Shown: positions 16,807-27,242 of the stretch, in pieces
How positions within the stretch are numbered: the first letter of the stretch is position 1
How the letters are laid out: each line of letters starts with the position of its first letter
Assembly: GCF_002205165.1 (NCBI RefSeq)
Contig: NZ_NIVS01000003.1
Coordinates: 84,815-148,814, forward strand
DNA length: 64,000 nt
Direction: 5' to 3'
Origin: Stenotrophomonas maltophilia
GTDB taxonomy: Bacteria > Pseudomonadota > Gammaproteobacteria > Xanthomonadales > Xanthomonadaceae
Position numbers and translations under genes: made by a program
The notes under the pieces: generated by a model
Told to the model about the DNA's origin: nothing
Databases searched by the model: none
Seen by the model: only the letters and a program-made list of their open reading frames with translations

Positions 16807-18321
16807 TCAGGCGGTCAGACGCCCCAGCAGCTCCAGCGTCACCGGGTCGGTGATCGCATGCGCTTCACCCTGCAGCGCAGGCAGCAGCTGGCTGGCCAGC
16901 TGCTTGCCCAGCTCTACGCCGAACTGGTCGAAGGCGTTGATGTTCCAGATCAGCGACTGCACGTACACGGCGTGTTCGTACATGGCGATCAGCGCACCCA
17001 GCGACTGGGGAGTGAGCGCATCGAGCAGGATCAGCGTGCTCGGGCGGCCACCGGGATACTCGCGATGGGGATCCTCACTGCCCTGGCCGTTGGCCAGCGC
17101 CTCGGTCTGCGCCAGCAGGTTGGCCATCAACGCCTGGTGGTTGACCACGTAGGGATCATCGTTGTGCACGCAGCCAATGAAGTCGGCCGGGATCACGCTG
17201 GTGCCCTGGTGCAGCGCCTGGAAGAAGCTGTGCTGCACATCGGTGCCCGCCCCGCCCCACCACACCGGTACGGTGTCGCTGGCCACCGGACTGCCATCGA
17301 GCTGCACGCGCTTGCCAAGGCTTTCCATCACCAGCTGCTGCAGGTAGGCCGGCAGCAACGCCAGGCGCTGGTCGTAAGTCATTACCGCATGCGTGGCATG
17401 GCCGAGCAGGTTGCGGTTCCAGATATCGGTCAGCGCATGCAGCACCGGCAGGTTCTGCGCCAGCGGTGCGGTCAGCGCGTGTTCGTCCATCTGCGCCGCG
17501 CCCTCGAGCAGCTGCTCGAAGCGCGTGAAGCCGATCGCCAGTGCGATCGGGAAACCGACCGCCGACCACAGCGAATAACGCCCGCCGACCCAGTCCCACA
17601 TCGGCAGCACACGGCCGGCGGCGATCGAGAAGGCCTTGGCCGCACGCTCCGGGTTGGCACTGACCGCATACAGGCGCTCGCTGCCGCCCAGCCAGTCGTG
17701 CAGGATCTGCCCGTTGAGCAGGGTTTCCTGGGTGCCGAAGGTCTTGGAGATCAGGATGCCGGCGGTGGTGGCCGGGTCCAGCGTGGCGAGCGTGCGCTGC
17801 ATCGCGGCGCCATCCACGTTCGACACGAAATGCACGCGGAAGCGCGCACCGGTCACCGGACGCAGCGCATCGGCCACCAGCCGCGGGCCGAGGTCCGAAC
17901 CGCCGATGCCGACGCTGACGATATCGGTGATGTGGGTCGCTTCCAGTGCGGCGATCAGTTCGCCCATCTGCTGACGCACCTGGGCCGCCGTAGCGAAGGC
18001 CTCGCCGGCCACCGGCGCGCCGCTGGCATCGCCGCGCAGCGCGGTGTGCAGGGCGGCGCGGCCCTCGGTGATGTTGACCGTTTCACCGCGGAACAGGCGC
18101 TGGAAGCCGCCGGCGACATCGCGCTCGGCAGCCAGCTGCAGCAGTGCGTCCAACGCCGCGCGGTCGTACTTCTGCCGCGCGAAATTGACGTACAACGGAC
18201 CGACCCGCAGCCCCAGCGATTGTGCGCGGCCCGGTTCGGCGGCGATCAACGAAGGGATGCTCGCGCCTCGCAGGCGCTGGGCATGGGAATGAAGCGGGTC
18301 GAATCCGTTGTGCTGTGTCAT
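16807..18321 (-). CDS. pgi: Glucose-6-phosphate isomerase
   Basis: Interconverts glucose 6-phosphate and fructose 6-phosphate. The 504 residues contain [13 protein letters not shown], the signatures [14 protein letters not shown] and a C-terminal one around [13 protein letters not shown], and the catalytic His in HEYPGGRP-like context ([13 protein letters not shown]). Its ATG overlaps the panD stop by four bases, so it ends the pcnB-folK-panBCD-pgi run. In an Entner-Doudoroff organism it mainly recycles fructose 6-phosphate. Confidence 0.97.
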   Translation of the reverse strand: MTQHNGFDPLHSHAQRLRGASIPSLIAAEPGRAQSLGLRVGPLYVNFARQKYDRAALDALLQLAAERDVAGGFQRLFRGETVNITEGRAALHTALRGDASGAPVAGEAFATAAQVRQQMGELIAALEATHITDIVSVGIGGSDLGPRLVADALRPVTGARFRVHFVSNVDGAAMQRTLATLDPATTAGILISKTFGTQETLLNGQILHDWLGGSERLYAVSANPERAAKAFSIAAGRVLPMWDWVGGRYSLWSAVGFPIALAIGFTRFEQLLEGAAQMDEHALTAPLAQNLPVLHALTDIWNRNLLGHATHAVMTYDQRLALLPAYLQQLVMESLGKRVQLDGSPVASDTVPVWWGGAGTDVQHSFFQALHQGTSVIPADFIGCVHNDDPYVVNHQALMANLLAQTEALANGQGSEDPHREYPGGRPSTLILLDALTPQSLGALIAMYEHAVYVQSLIWNINAFDQFGVELGKQLASQLLPALQGEAHAITDPVTLELLGRLTA

Positions 18322-18698
18322 GCGGCCTGTGTCGGGATCGTGTCGTTGGTGTGGGAGATCTGGTTCTTGCCGTCCACATATACCAACTTCGGCTTGAAGC
18401 TGTCAGCTTCTTCTTCGCTCATGCTGGCGAAGGCGGCGATGATGATGATGTCGCCCACCTGCACGTGGCGCGCAGCGCCGCCGTTGAGCGACACCACGCC
18501 GCTGCCGGCTTCGGCGCGGATGGCATAGGTGGAGAAACGCGCACCGTTGGTCACATCCCAGATGTGCACCTGCTCGAACTCACGGATGCCGGTCGCAGCC
18601 AGCAGGTTGTCATCGATGGCGATGGAACCTTCGTAGTTCAGCTCGGAGTGAGTGACGGTGGCGCGGTGGATCTTGGTCTTCAGCAGGGACAGATGCAT
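18318..18698 (-). CDS. panD: Aspartate 1-decarboxylase precursor
   Basis: Makes beta-alanine for pantothenate. It is synthesised as a pro-enzyme cleaved between Gly24 and Ser25 to give the pyruvoyl group; that site is visible as NYEGSIAID. Length is 126 residues, normal for the family. It follows panC after a 181-base gap with a very stable hairpin and overlaps pgi downstream. Confidence 0.97.
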   Translation of the reverse strand: MHLSLLKTKIHRATVTHSELNYEGSIAIDDNLLAATGIREFEQVHIWDVTNGARFSTYAIRAEAGSGVVSLNGGAARHVQVGDIIIIAAFASMSEEEADSFKPKLVYVDGKNQISHTNDTIPTQAA

Positions 18699-18804
18699 GG
18701 CAACGGGGAAACGGTAAAGGAAAGGGAAATTCTAGCACCCGGGGGCCGGGCGGCAGGGGGTAGCCCTGCCCTCCCCCTCCCGCGCTGCCGGCCGTTCAGC
18801 CTGA

Positions 18805-18816
18805 GGGGGGGGGGGG
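18805..18816. repeat. Run of twelve G in the panC-panD gap
   Basis: An uninterrupted 12-G tract lies between the panC stop and the panD start, 106 bases upstream of panD on the transcribed minus strand (read there as poly-C). It is outside any ORF. It may be a slippery tract affecting panD expression or a sequencing/assembly artefact, since a much larger G block ends the window. Confidence 0.6.
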
Positions 18817-18833
18817 CTGGGGCCCGGAAACGC

Positions 18834-18859
18834 ACAGGGCCACCCGAAGGTGGCCCTGT
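18834..18859 (-). terminator. UUCG-capped hairpin downstream of panC
   Basis: On the minus strand ACAGGGCCACC and GGTGGCCCTGT pair over 11 bp around TTCG, a C(UUCG)G tetraloop of exceptional stability, 20 bases after the panC stop. No T run follows, so it may act as a partial terminator or a 3' stabiliser rather than a full intrinsic terminator. Confidence 0.55.
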
Positions 18860-18879
18860 ACCGGTACCCGCTGGCGGGC

Positions 18880-19722
18880 TCAGAACTCCAGGTTGTCGAT
18901 CAACCGGGTGTTGCCGATCCGCGCGGCGATCAGGGCCACGCGGGTGCCGTCGTTGGCATCGGCCGGCTCGGACAGGTCCGGCAGGCGGACCACGGCATAG
19001 TCGACCTGGAAGCCGGCCGCCTGCAGCGCCGCGGCCGCTTCGGCCTCGATGAGGGTGCGGCTCTTGCCGGCGATGAAGCCTTCGCGCATGCCCAGCAGCA
19101 CCTGGTGGATGGTGGTGGAGACCGGGCGCTGCTCGGCGTTGAGGTACTGGTTGCGCGAGCTCATCGCCAGCCCATCGTCTTCGCGCACGATGTCACCCCC
19201 GACGATCTGGATCGGGAAGGCCAGGTCTTCGACCATCTGGCGGATCACTGCCAGCTGCTGGTAGTCCTTCTTGCCGAAGGCGGCGACATCCGGCTGCACC
19301 TGGTTGAACAGGCGCGAGACCACGGTGCAGACGCCGTCGAAATGGCCCGGGCGGTGCGCGCCCTCGAGCAGGCCGCTGATGCCCGGCACGTTGACGCTGG
19401 CCGCCAGCTCGACGCCGAACGGGTACATCGATTCAACGGTGGGCAGCCACAGTACATCGCAGCCGGCCTGCTCCAGGCCGGTGGTATCGGCTTCGGGCGT
19501 GCGCGGGTAGCGGGTGAAGTCTTCGTTCGGGCCGAACTGGGTCGGATTGACGAAGACGCTGGAGACCACCCGGTCGGCGTACTGCCGGGCCAGCGTGACC
19601 AGCGAGTAGTGACCTGCATGCAGGTTGCCCATGGTCGGGACCAGCGCGACGCGCAGGCCCTCGCGCTTCCAGCCGTTGACGACGGCGCGCAGACGGGACA
19701 GTTCGGTGACGGTTTCGATCAT
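18880..19722 (-). CDS. panC: Pantothenate synthetase
   Basis: Joins pantoate and beta-alanine with ATP to form pantothenate. The 280-residue protein has the nucleotidyltransferase motif [37 protein letters not shown] and the SSRNQYL segment. Its ATG overlaps the panB stop by four bases. Confidence 0.97.
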   Translation of the reverse strand: MIETVTELSRLRAVVNGWKREGLRVALVPTMGNLHAGHYSLVTLARQYADRVVSSVFVNPTQFGPNEDFTRYPRTPEADTTGLEQAGCDVLWLPTVESMYPFGVELAASVNVPGISGLLEGAHRPGHFDGVCTVVSRLFNQVQPDVAAFGKKDYQQLAVIRQMVEDLAFPIQIVGGDIVREDDGLAMSSRNQYLNAEQRPVSTTIHQVLLGMREGFIAGKSRTLIEAEAAAALQAAGFQVDYAVVRLPDLSEPADANDGTRVALIAARIGNTRLIDNLEF

Positions 19723-20534
19723 GAGGCGTAGGCGTGCTCTGCGTCGGGGAAGGAGCCGTCGCGCACGGCGTCGGCATAGGCACGGACCGCACCGGCAACC
19801 GACCCGCCTTCGGCAAGGAAATCCTTGACGAACTTGGGACGGCGATGGCCGCTGTCCAGACCGAGGAAATCATGCAGCACCAGCACCTGGCCATCGCACT
19901 GCGGGCCGGCACCGATGCCGATCGTGGGCACGCTGATGTCTGCGGTGACCTGCGCAGCGACGGGCGTCGGCACGCATTCAAGCACCACCAGGCTGGCGCC
20001 GGCGGCGACTGCGGCCTTGGCGTCATCGCGCAGCTGCTGGGCGGCGTCGCCACGGCCCTGCACGCGATACCCCCCCAGGCGCAGCACCGACTGCGGGGTC
20101 AGGCCCAGGTGCGAGCAGACCGGAATCTCGCGCTCGACCAGATGCCGGATGATGTCCAGCTTGAAGCCGGCACCCTCGATCTTGACCATCTCCGCACCGG
20201 CCTGCAGCAGGCGCAGCGAAGCATCCAGCGCGCGCTCGGGGGTGGCATCGGCGCCGAACGGCAGATCGGCCACCAGCAGCGCGCGTTGCAGGACGCGGGC
20301 GACAGCGCGGGTGTGGTAGACCATGTCGTCGGTGGTGACCGGCAGGGTCGAATCGTGCCCCTGCACCACCATGCCAAGCGAATCGCCGATCAGGATCAGG
20401 TCCACGCCGTTAGCGTCGAAGCTGCGCGCGAACCCGGCATCGTAGGCGGTCAACATCACCAGCTTCTGCCCATTGCGCTTGGCCTCGGCCAATGCGGGGA
20501 CGGTCCAGGGCTTGCTGTCTGCGTGGGTACTCAT
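19719..20534 (-). CDS. panB: 3-methyl-2-oxobutanoate hydroxymethyltransferase
   Basis: First committed pantothenate step: transfers a hydroxymethyl from methylene-THF to alpha-ketoisovalerate. The 271 residues show [33 protein letters not shown] and [17 protein letters not shown]. It lies 31 bases after folK; pairing a folate biosynthesis gene with a folate-using enzyme is a common arrangement in this group. Confidence 0.97.
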   Translation of the reverse strand: MSTHADSKPWTVPALAEAKRNGQKLVMLTAYDAGFARSFDANGVDLILIGDSLGMVVQGHDSTLPVTTDDMVYHTRAVARVLQRALLVADLPFGADATPERALDASLRLLQAGAEMVKIEGAGFKLDIIRHLVEREIPVCSHLGLTPQSVLRLGGYRVQGRGDAAQQLRDDAKAAVAAGASLVVLECVPTPVAAQVTADISVPTIGIGAGPQCDGQVLVLHDFLGLDSGHRRPKFVKDFLAEGGSVAGAVRAYADAVRDGSFPDAEHAYAS

Positions 20535-20565
20535 GAGCTGATAACCGGTGGCGATAAGCCCCGCA

Positions 20566-21054
20566 TTATCCTCCTATTGGAGCGATCCCGCAGGCTTGGA
20601 CCCGCACCACAGCATCCCGCACGCGGCCGTGACCGGGAATGAGGGCGTCCGGCGCGATCTCGGCCAGCGGCAGCAGCGCGAACGCACGCTCATGCAGGTA
20701 CGGGTGCGGCACCTGCAGCTGCGGCAGCGCGATGACGTCCTCGCCGTACAGCAGCACGTCCAGATCCAGCGCGCGCGGCCCCCAGTGCACGGCCGGGTCC
20801 CGCACGCGGCCGAAGCGGCGTTCGATCTCCAGCAACGCGTCCAGCAGGTCCGGTGCCGGCAACGCGGTTTCCAGCGCGGCGGCAGCATTGACGAACGCCG
20901 GCTGGTCTTCATTGCCCCAGGCCGGCGTGCTGTACAACTGCGAGCGGGCCCGCAGGGAGGTCTGCGGCAGCGCCGCCAGCGCCTGGAACGCATCGCGCAG
21001 CGTCTGCGCGGCGTCCCCGAGATTGGCGCCCAATCCGATACAGGCCAGGGTCAC
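20566..21054 (-). CDS. folK: HPPK (2-amino-4-hydroxy-6-hydroxymethyldihydropteridine pyrophosphokinase)
   Basis: Transfers pyrophosphate from ATP to the pterin in folate synthesis. The 162-residue protein has IGLGANLGD at the N-terminus, YSTPAWGN and the signature [13 protein letters not shown] with the metal-binding Asp pair. It starts three bases after the pcnB stop. The folate partner folP is elsewhere in this window, at 55515. Confidence 0.96.
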   Translation of the reverse strand: MTLACIGLGANLGDAAQTLRDAFQALAALPQTSLRARSQLYSTPAWGNEDQPAFVNAAAALETALPAPDLLDALLEIERRFGRVRDPAVHWGPRALDLDVLLYGEDVIALPQLQVPHPYLHERAFALLPLAEIAPDALIPGHGRVRDAVVRVQACGIAPIGG

Positions 21055-21057
21055 GGC

Positions 21058-22431
21058 TTACTCGCCTGCCACTCCACCGGGACGACGACGGCGGCGGCGA
21101 CGCTTGCGCGGTGCGCCGTCTTCGCCCTCGCCTTCGGCCTGGGCGGCGTCCAGCGCCGAATCCAGCTCGGTGCCGGACTGCAGCTGCGCTTCGCGCCAGA
21201 ACGCCACATCGGCTTCGTGCTCGCTGGAAGCGACCTGGCGCAGGACCAGGAAATCGTAAGCGGCGCGGAAGCGCGGATGGGTCAACGTGCGGATCACGCG
21301 CTTGCGCTGGCGCGAGGCGAAACGGCCCTGCAGCAGCCAGATTTCCTGCATCGGCAGCGAGAAGCGGCGCGGCAGGGCGATCGTGGTCAGCTGGTGGAGG
21401 GTCACGCGGTCCGCCGCGCGGCGCTGCGCTTCTTCCAGCGCGACGCCCTGCTTCTGCAGGCTGGCCAGGGCGCGGCAGAAGGCCGGCCACAGCAGCAGCG
21501 CGAACAGGAACGACGGCGACACCGGCTCGTCATTGGCCACGCGCAGATCGGTGTTGTGCAGGCCTTCGATGACCATGCGGCGCAGCGCGCCACTGCGGTT
21601 GCTGCGCAGCGCGGCGGCGCTTTCCGGGAACATGACGTCAAGCAGACCGTAGCGCTCCAGGCCTTCGAAGCTGGCCACGCCGTGCCCGGACAGGAACAGC
21701 TTGAGCACTTCCTCGAACAGGCGTGCCGGGGCGGCCTCGGTCAACAGGTTGGCCAGGCGCGGCAGCGGTTCGGCAGTCGCCTCTTCGATCTGGAAGCCCA
21801 GCTTGGCGGCCAGGCGCACCGCGCGCAGCATGCGCACCGGGTCTTCCTGGTAGCGCTGCTCGGGATCGCCGATCAGCTTCATCAGGCGCGCCTGCACGTC
21901 TTCAAAGCCACCGGTGTAATCGCGCACCGAGAAATCCTCGATCGCGTAATACAGGGCGTTGCAGGTGAAGTCGCGGCGGATCGCGTCGTCTTCGATGCTG
22001 CCGTACACGTTGTCGCGCACGAGCATGCCGTTTTCCATCTCGCGGTCGCCGCTGCCATCGTCGATGTTGGCGCGGAAAGTGGCGACCTCGATGATCTCGC
22101 GGCCGAACACCACGTGCGCCAGGCGGAAGCGGCGGCCGATCAGCCGGCAGTTGCGGAACAACTGCTTGACCTGCTCGGGCGTCGCGTCGGTGGCGACGTC
22201 GAAATCCTTGGGGTGCCCGTTCACCAGCAGATCGCGGACGGCGCCGCCGACCAGGTAACCGGCAAACCCGGAATCACGCAGCCGGTACAGGACGCGCAGG
22301 GCGTTGGGGCTGATGTCCTTGCGGGAGATGTTGTGCTGATCGCGCGGGATCACGCGCAGGCTGAACGGTGATGTAGCAGAGGAATTGATGTTGGCGCTTC
22401 CGGTTGAGTTTTCGGGATTGCCCAATGGCAT
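21058..22431 (-). CDS. pcnB: Poly(A) polymerase I
   Basis: Adds 3' poly(A) tails that promote RNA decay. The 457 residues carry the class II nucleotidyltransferase core YLVGGAVRDLLVNG followed by KDFDVATDA (catalytic DxD), and the RRF-type AARLAAKLGF segment. A basic tail RKRRRRRRRPGG closes the protein. CCA-adding enzymes share the core, but the length, the DISPNALRVLYRL lead-in and the arginine tail favour PcnB. It begins the run to pgi and is divergent from tRNA-Glu. Confidence 0.93.
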   Translation of the reverse strand: MPLGNPENSTGSANINSSATSPFSLRVIPRDQHNISRKDISPNALRVLYRLRDSGFAGYLVGGAVRDLLVNGHPKDFDVATDATPEQVKQLFRNCRLIGRRFRLAHVVFGREIIEVATFRANIDDGSGDREMENGMLVRDNVYGSIEDDAIRRDFTCNALYYAIEDFSVRDYTGGFEDVQARLMKLIGDPEQRYQEDPVRMLRAVRLAAKLGFQIEEATAEPLPRLANLLTEAAPARLFEEVLKLFLSGHGVASFEGLERYGLLDVMFPESAAALRSNRSGALRRMVIEGLHNTDLRVANDEPVSPSFLFALLLWPAFCRALASLQKQGVALEEAQRRAADRVTLHQLTTIALPRRFSLPMQEIWLLQGRFASRQRKRVIRTLTHPRFRAAYDFLVLRQVASSEHEADVAFWREAQLQSGTELDSALDAAQAEGEGEDGAPRKRRRRRRRPGGVAGE

Positions 22432-22446
22432 CTAGGTCCATATACT
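22418..22446 (+). promoter_or_regulatory. Promoter of tRNA-Glu
   Basis: TTGCCC (22418-22423) and TATACT (22441-22446) are separated by 17 bases; transcription would start about 23 bases before the mature tRNA. The -35 box overlaps the 5' end of pcnB on the other strand. Confidence 0.6.
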
Positions 22447-22475
22447 AGCGCGCTGCGCAGTTCGCGACAAAGTCT

Positions 22476-22550
22476 GCTCCCTTCGTCTAGAGGTTAGGAC
22501 GTGGCCCTCTCAAGGCTAAAACAGGGGTTCGAGTCCCCTAGGGAGCACCA
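22476..22550 (+). tRNA. tRNA-Glu (anticodon CTC)
   Basis: Acceptor arms GCTCCCT and AGGGAGC, D-arm region TCGTCTAGAGGTTAGGACG, anticodon stem TGGCC/GGCTA around loop CTCTCAA giving anticodon CTC, T-arm AGGGGTTCGAGTCCCCT, and an encoded CCA end. Overall sequence matches bacterial tRNA-Glu. Confidence 0.95.
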
Positions 22551-22568
22551 GTCGCGGTGCAGAGAGCC

Positions 22569-22596
22569 AAAAACCCCGCCACGGCGGGGTTTTTTG
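22569..22596 (+). terminator. Terminator after tRNA-Glu
   Basis: Hairpin ACCCCGCC-ACG-GCGGGGT followed by six T, with an A run on the 5' side; probably ends the tRNA transcript and may also act on the convergent sugar-transporter transcript. Confidence 0.85.
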
Positions 22597-22698
22597 CGTT
22601 CAGGCCCCAGGCCTGCGGCGCCTGCCCTGCCCGCCCGGACCGGGAGCACACGCCCCCGACCCGGCCCCTGCCCAGCGCGCCGGGCTGCAGAAAGCGGC

Positions 22699-24129
22699 TC
22701 AGCCCTCCATCTGCTCCAGTTCCTTGCCCTTGGTCTCCTTGACGAAGCGCAGCACGAAGAACACCGAGATCACCGCCGCGACCGTGTAGATGCCGTAGGC
22801 GCCGGCCAGGCCGATGCTGCCCAGCAGGATCGGGAAGGACACGGTGATGGCGAAGTTGGAGGTCCACTGCGCCGCGCCAGCCACCGCCAGCCCCGAACCA
22901 CGGATCTGGTTGGGGAACATCTCGCCCAGCATCACCCACATCACCGGGCCCCAGGACATGTTGAAGAAGATCACGTAGACGTTGGCCGCCACCAGCGCCA
23001 GCACGCCCATGGTGTCAGTGAGCTGAAGCTTCCCGGCGATATCCAGCGAACCGCTGGCGAACGCGACGGTGACCAGTGCCAGCGAGACCGCCATGCCGAG
23101 CGAGCCGACCCACAACAGCGGCTTGCGGCCGATGCGGTCGATCAGGACCACGGTGATCAGGCAGGCGCCGATACTCAGTGCACCGGATAGCACGTTGATC
23201 AACAGCGCATCGTTCTCCGAGAAGCCCACGGCCTGCCACAGCACGGCGCCGTAATAGAAGACGACGTTGATGCCGACCAACTGCTGGAACACCGCCAGGC
23301 CGATGCCGATCCAGACGATCGGGCGCAGCTTGCCGGTGGCCTTGCTGATCAGGTCCGAGAAGGTCGGGCGGTGCTGGTCCTGCGCCAGCGAACCTTCGAT
23401 CTCGGTGATCTTGGCCTGCGCCTCGGCCGGACCGTACAGGCGGGTCAGCACCGACAGCGCCTGGTCCCGACGCCCTTTGACCACCAGGAAGCGCGGGCTC
23501 TCCGGAATCACCAGCAGCAGGCACAGGAACAGCAGCGAGGGAATGGCCTGCATCCAGAACATCCAGCGCCATGCCGCCTGGCCCAGCCAGAGTTCCTGGG
23601 TGGAGGCCCCGGCCGCCTTGGCCAGCAGGTAGTTGCTGAGGAAGGCGCAGAACAGGCCGCTGATGATCGCGATCTGCTGCACCGTGGCCAGCCGCCCGCG
23701 GTAGCGGGCCGAGGCGACCTCGGCGATATACGCTGGCGACATCACGCTGGCCGCGCCGACGGCGAAACCGCCGATCACCCGGGCGATGATGAACACCGTG
23801 GAGCTGTGCGCCGCCCCTGCCCCCAGTGCCGAGAACAGGAACATCACCGCGGCGATGATCAATACGCCGCGGCGGCCGAGCCGGTCGCCGAGGCGACCGG
23901 CGAAGAAGGCACCGATCGCGCAGCCGAGCAGCATCGAGGCGACCTCGAAGCCGATCCCGGCCGAGCTGGACTGGAACGTGTCCTTCAGGCCATCGACAGT
24001 GCCGTTGATCACGCCACTGTCGAACCCGAACAGGAAGCCGCCGATGGTGGCCACGCAGCTGATCAGGACGATGAAGCCGGTGTTCTCGCCGCTGCCGGCG
24101 CGGGTACTGCTGAGCGAAGCACTGGACAT
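22699..24129 (-). CDS. Sugar porter (MFS), probable D-xylose:H+ symporter
   Basis: Twelve-helix major facilitator of 476 residues in the sugar porter family. Family motifs: GRLGDRLGRRGVL (loop 2-3), RVIGGFAVGAASV, PESPRFLVVKGR at the end of helix 6, DRIGRKPLL (loop 8-9) and a final FVKETKGKELEQ. It lies 31 bases after xylA in the same direction, so xylose is the likely substrate, as for E. coli XylE; substrate is inferred from context. Confidence 0.88.
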   Translation of the reverse strand: MSSASLSSTRAGSGENTGFIVLISCVATIGGFLFGFDSGVINGTVDGLKDTFQSSSAGIGFEVASMLLGCAIGAFFAGRLGDRLGRRGVLIIAAVMFLFSALGAGAAHSSTVFIIARVIGGFAVGAASVMSPAYIAEVASARYRGRLATVQQIAIISGLFCAFLSNYLLAKAAGASTQELWLGQAAWRWMFWMQAIPSLLFLCLLLVIPESPRFLVVKGRRDQALSVLTRLYGPAEAQAKITEIEGSLAQDQHRPTFSDLISKATGKLRPIVWIGIGLAVFQQLVGINVVFYYGAVLWQAVGFSENDALLINVLSGALSIGACLITVVLIDRIGRKPLLWVGSLGMAVSLALVTVAFASGSLDIAGKLQLTDTMGVLALVAANVYVIFFNMSWGPVMWVMLGEMFPNQIRGSGLAVAGAAQWTSNFAITVSFPILLGSIGLAGAYGIYTVAAVISVFFVLRFVKETKGKELEQMEG

Positions 24130-24160
24130 GGAGATACCTGGGTCGGAAGGGGACGGCGGG

Positions 24161-25501
24161 TCAGCGCAACAGGTACTGATTGATCAGGTTCTCATACCTT
24201 TCCTGGTGGCCGCTGCGCTGCTGCGGCTCGCCCTGGGCCAGGGCCAGACTGCGCAATGCGTCCAGGCTGCTGCGGCCGGCGGCGAAATCGGCCCCGGCGC
24301 CGCGCTCGAAACTGGCGTAGCGGTCCCGTCGCCAGCCCTCCAGCGGGGAGTTCGCGATCAGGGCATGCGCCACTTCCAGCCCGCGCGCGAACGCATCCAT
24401 GCCGCCGATGTGCGCCTCGAACAGATCTTCCGGCGCAGACGACTCGCGGCGCACCTTGGCGTCGAAGTTGAGCCCGCCCGGGGCCAGGCCACCCTGGCGC
24501 AGCACCACCAGCATCGCCCCGACGGTGTCGTACAGATCGGTCGGGAACTGATCGGTGTCCCAGCCGTTCTGGGGGTTGCCGCGGTTGGCATCGATGCTGC
24601 CCAGCAGGCCGGCATCCGAAGCGACCTGCAGGTCATGCGCGAAGGTGTGCCCGGACAGCGTGGCGTGGTTGGCCTCGATGTTGAGCTTGAAGTCTTTGTC
24701 CAGGCCGTGATCGCGCAGGAAACCGACCACCGTGGCGCTGTCGAAATCGTACTGGTGGTTCATCGGCTCCATCGGCTTGGGCTCGATCAGGAAGGTGCCG
24801 GTGAAGCCGATGCTGCGCCCATGGTCGCGGGCCAGCGTGAGGAAGCGCGCCATGTTGTCCTTCTCGCGCTTCATGTCGGTGTTGTACAGGCAGGCATAGC
24901 CCTCGCGGCCGCCCCAGAACACGTAGTTCTCACCGCCCAGGGCCACCGTGGCCTCCAGCGCGGCCTTGACCTGCACCGCGGCGCGGGCGACCACGGCGAA
25001 GTCCGGATTGGTCGAGGCACCGTTCATGTAGCGCGGGTGCGAGAACAGGTTGGCGGTGCCCCACAGCAGCTTGACCCCGGTCGCCTTCTGGCGCTCGCCG
25101 GCGATGCCGACCATGTGCTGCAGATTGGCCTCGTACTCGGCGATGTCGTCGGCGTCCGGTGCCAGATCGATGTCATGGAAGCAGTAGTACGGCACGCCGA
25201 GTTTGGTGATGAACTCGAACGCGGCATCGGCCTTGGCCTCGGCACGTGCCAGCGGCGTAGCGCCGGCATCCCACGGATGGACGCGGGTACCCGGGCCGAA
25301 CGGATCGTGGCCGGTCGCGCAGAAGCTGTGCCAGTACGCCACCGCGAAGCGCAGGTGCTCGGCCATGGTCTTGCCGCCCACGCGCTTGTCCGCGTCGTAG
25401 ACCTTGTAGGCCAGCGGATTGTCCGAGCCACGTCCCTCGAACGGGATGCGGCCGATGCCGGGGAAGTACTCCTGCGCGCCGATGTAAACGGAGGTGCTCA
25501 T
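24161..25501 (-). CDS. xylA: Xylose isomerase
   Basis: Converts D-xylose to D-xylulose with two divalent metal ions. The 446-residue, class II length protein shows [24 protein letters not shown] and [11 protein letters not shown] with the metal-binding Glu, His and Asp residues, and [15 protein letters not shown] with the catalytic-site His region. It overlaps xylB by four bases, giving the order xylB-xylA-transporter. Confidence 0.97.
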   Translation of the reverse strand: MSTSVYIGAQEYFPGIGRIPFEGRGSDNPLAYKVYDADKRVGGKTMAEHLRFAVAYWHSFCATGHDPFGPGTRVHPWDAGATPLARAEAKADAAFEFITKLGVPYYCFHDIDLAPDADDIAEYEANLQHMVGIAGERQKATGVKLLWGTANLFSHPRYMNGASTNPDFAVVARAAVQVKAALEATVALGGENYVFWGGREGYACLYNTDMKREKDNMARFLTLARDHGRSIGFTGTFLIEPKPMEPMNHQYDFDSATVVGFLRDHGLDKDFKLNIEANHATLSGHTFAHDLQVASDAGLLGSIDANRGNPQNGWDTDQFPTDLYDTVGAMLVVLRQGGLAPGGLNFDAKVRRESSAPEDLFEAHIGGMDAFARGLEVAHALIANSPLEGWRRDRYASFERGAGADFAAGRSSLDALRSLALAQGEPQQRSGHQERYENLINQYLLR

Positions 25502-27021
25502 TGCTCGGATCCTTGCGGTGGTGACGGGTCGGTACGCAGCAGCGGACCCACCTCGGAAAGATGGTGGAGGAAACGGCGGTACTGTTCTGCGTAGCGCGGC
25601 ACAGTGCGCGGATCCGGGGTGGCCGACAGCGCGTCATCAAAGCGCACGTGTGCATCGACCGTTGCCGCGAGACTGTCGCTTCCGCCCTGCCCGCGCTGCG
25701 CGGCCCACAGCGCCTGCAGCGCCGCGCCGAACGCCGCGCCTTCGGCCTGGGTGGGCACCTTGACCGGCAGATCGAACACATCGGCGATCAGTTGCCGCCA
25801 CGCCGCGCTGTTGCTGCCGCCGCCAGTGAGCAGCACAGTGTCGAAGGACAGGCCCGCGCCGGTGAAGGCGTCGTAGCCGTTGCGCAGGCTGTAGGTAGCG
25901 CCTTCCATCGCGGCGCGATAGAAATGCGCCGGCGTGGTGTTGTGCAGGTCCATGCCATGCAGGCAGGCACGCGCGTTGGGCAGGTCCGGGGTGCGCTCGC
26001 CGTTGAAGTACGGCAGCATCACCAGCCCGCCTGCACCGGGATCGGTCTGCGCCATCAGCACCTCACCACCGCCACGGGGAATGTTGAACAGCGCCGCCAT
26101 CCGCTCGGTGGCGACGGTGCAGTTCATGGTGCAGATCAGCGGCAGCCAACCGCCGCTGGAGGAGCAGAACGCAGCCCAGCGCCCGTCGTCGTCGACCACC
26201 GGGTGATCGGCATATGCGAACAGCGTGCCGGACGTGCCCAGGCTCATGGTCAGCCGCCCGGCGGCCACGTTCCCGGTGCCCAGCGCGGCCATCATGTTGT
26301 CGCCACCGCCCGTGGAGACCTGCACGTCGGGCGGCAGGTCCAGCAGTGCGGCGATCGTCGGCGCCAGCGTGAACGTGGTTTCCAGTGGCACCAGCGGTGG
26401 CAGCAATGCGAGCAGATCGCGCTGCGGGTCGATCGCCTGCAGCAGTTCGGGCGACCAGCGCCGGTGGCGCACGTCCAGCCAGCCGGTGCCGGACGCATCA
26501 CCGTACTCGGCGTAACGCTGCCCGGTCAGCCAGAAGTTGATGTAGTCGTGCGGCAGCAGGATGCCGTCCAGTTCCGCATAGGCCTGCGCACGATGGCGGC
26601 GCGTCCACGGCAGCTTGGAAGCGGTGTAACCGGCGAGGATGGGATTGCCGGCCAGTGCGATGCACGCGGCAGCACCCCCCACCGCCGCCATGATCGGCTC
26701 GCAATCGGCCGCGGTACTGGTATCGCACCACAGCTTCACCGGCGCGATCACCTCGCCGCGTGCGTTGATCGGCACGAAACCATGCTGCTGGCCGGACACG
26801 CCGATGGCACGAATGCGGCTGCGCAGCGACGGGCTGAGTTCGGCAAAGCACGCCACAATGCCGTCGATCCACCAGCGCGCGTCCTGCTCGCGGGTGCCAT
26901 CGTCCCGGCTGACCAACTGCATCGGTCGCGCCGCCGTGGCCACTACCTCGCCCAGCGCCGGGTCATAGGCGAGCAGCTTCACGCTCTGGGTGCCGACATC
27001 CAGGCCCACATACAGACTCAT
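25498..27021 (-). CDS. xylB: Xylulokinase
   Basis: Phosphorylates D-xylulose to xylulose 5-phosphate for the pentose phosphate pathway. FGGY-family kinase of 507 residues: [18 protein letters not shown] at the N-terminus, ISVSGQQHG-type segment ([13 protein letters not shown]), [15 protein letters not shown] and the C-terminal [19 protein letters not shown]. The start [10 protein letters not shown] at 27021 was preferred to an upstream in-frame ATG because the family begins here. First gene of the xylose operon. Confidence 0.95.
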   Translation of the reverse strand: MSLYVGLDVGTQSVKLLAYDPALGEVVATAARPMQLVSRDDGTREQDARWWIDGIVACFAELSPSLRSRIRAIGVSGQQHGFVPINARGEVIAPVKLWCDTSTAADCEPIMAAVGGAAACIALAGNPILAGYTASKLPWTRRHRAQAYAELDGILLPHDYINFWLTGQRYAEYGDASGTGWLDVRHRRWSPELLQAIDPQRDLLALLPPLVPLETTFTLAPTIAALLDLPPDVQVSTGGGDNMMAALGTGNVAAGRLTMSLGTSGTLFAYADHPVVDDDGRWAAFCSSSGGWLPLICTMNCTVATERMAALFNIPRGGGEVLMAQTDPGAGGLVMLPYFNGERTPDLPNARACLHGMDLHNTTPAHFYRAAMEGATYSLRNGYDAFTGAGLSFDTVLLTGGGSNSAAWRQLIADVFDLPVKVPTQAEGAAFGAALQALWAAQRGQGGSDSLAATVDAHVRFDDALSATPDPRTVPRYAEQYRRFLHHLSEVGPLLRTDPSPPQGSEQ

Positions 27022-27093
27022 TGCCCGCGCTCCCTGCCGCACCGGGGTAGCGCCGCCTCGACCACTTCCGCCTGACCCATCGCCGCTCCTGAT

Positions 27094-27109
27094 TGTCTAC
27101 CGGTGGTCA
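27094..27109. promoter_or_regulatory. Operator-like palindrome between xylB and the lactonase gene
   Basis: TGTCTACCGGTGGTCA is an imperfect palindrome (six of eight arm positions pair) in the 221-base divergent region, 73 bases upstream of xylB. Its shape suits a LacI- or GntR-type sugar regulator, but it differs from the published xyl-box of Xanthomonas as I remember it. Confidence 0.35.
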
Positions 27110-27242
27110 TCATCTTGGCCCGGGCATCCAAGGCGGTGCAATCGTGCAGTGCGGCATTACCACCCTCCTGCGGCCAGCGCACGCCGCATTGATCGGCTGG
27201 CTGGCACACTGCAACGCCCCTGCTGTTGCGAGTACCTGCCCC

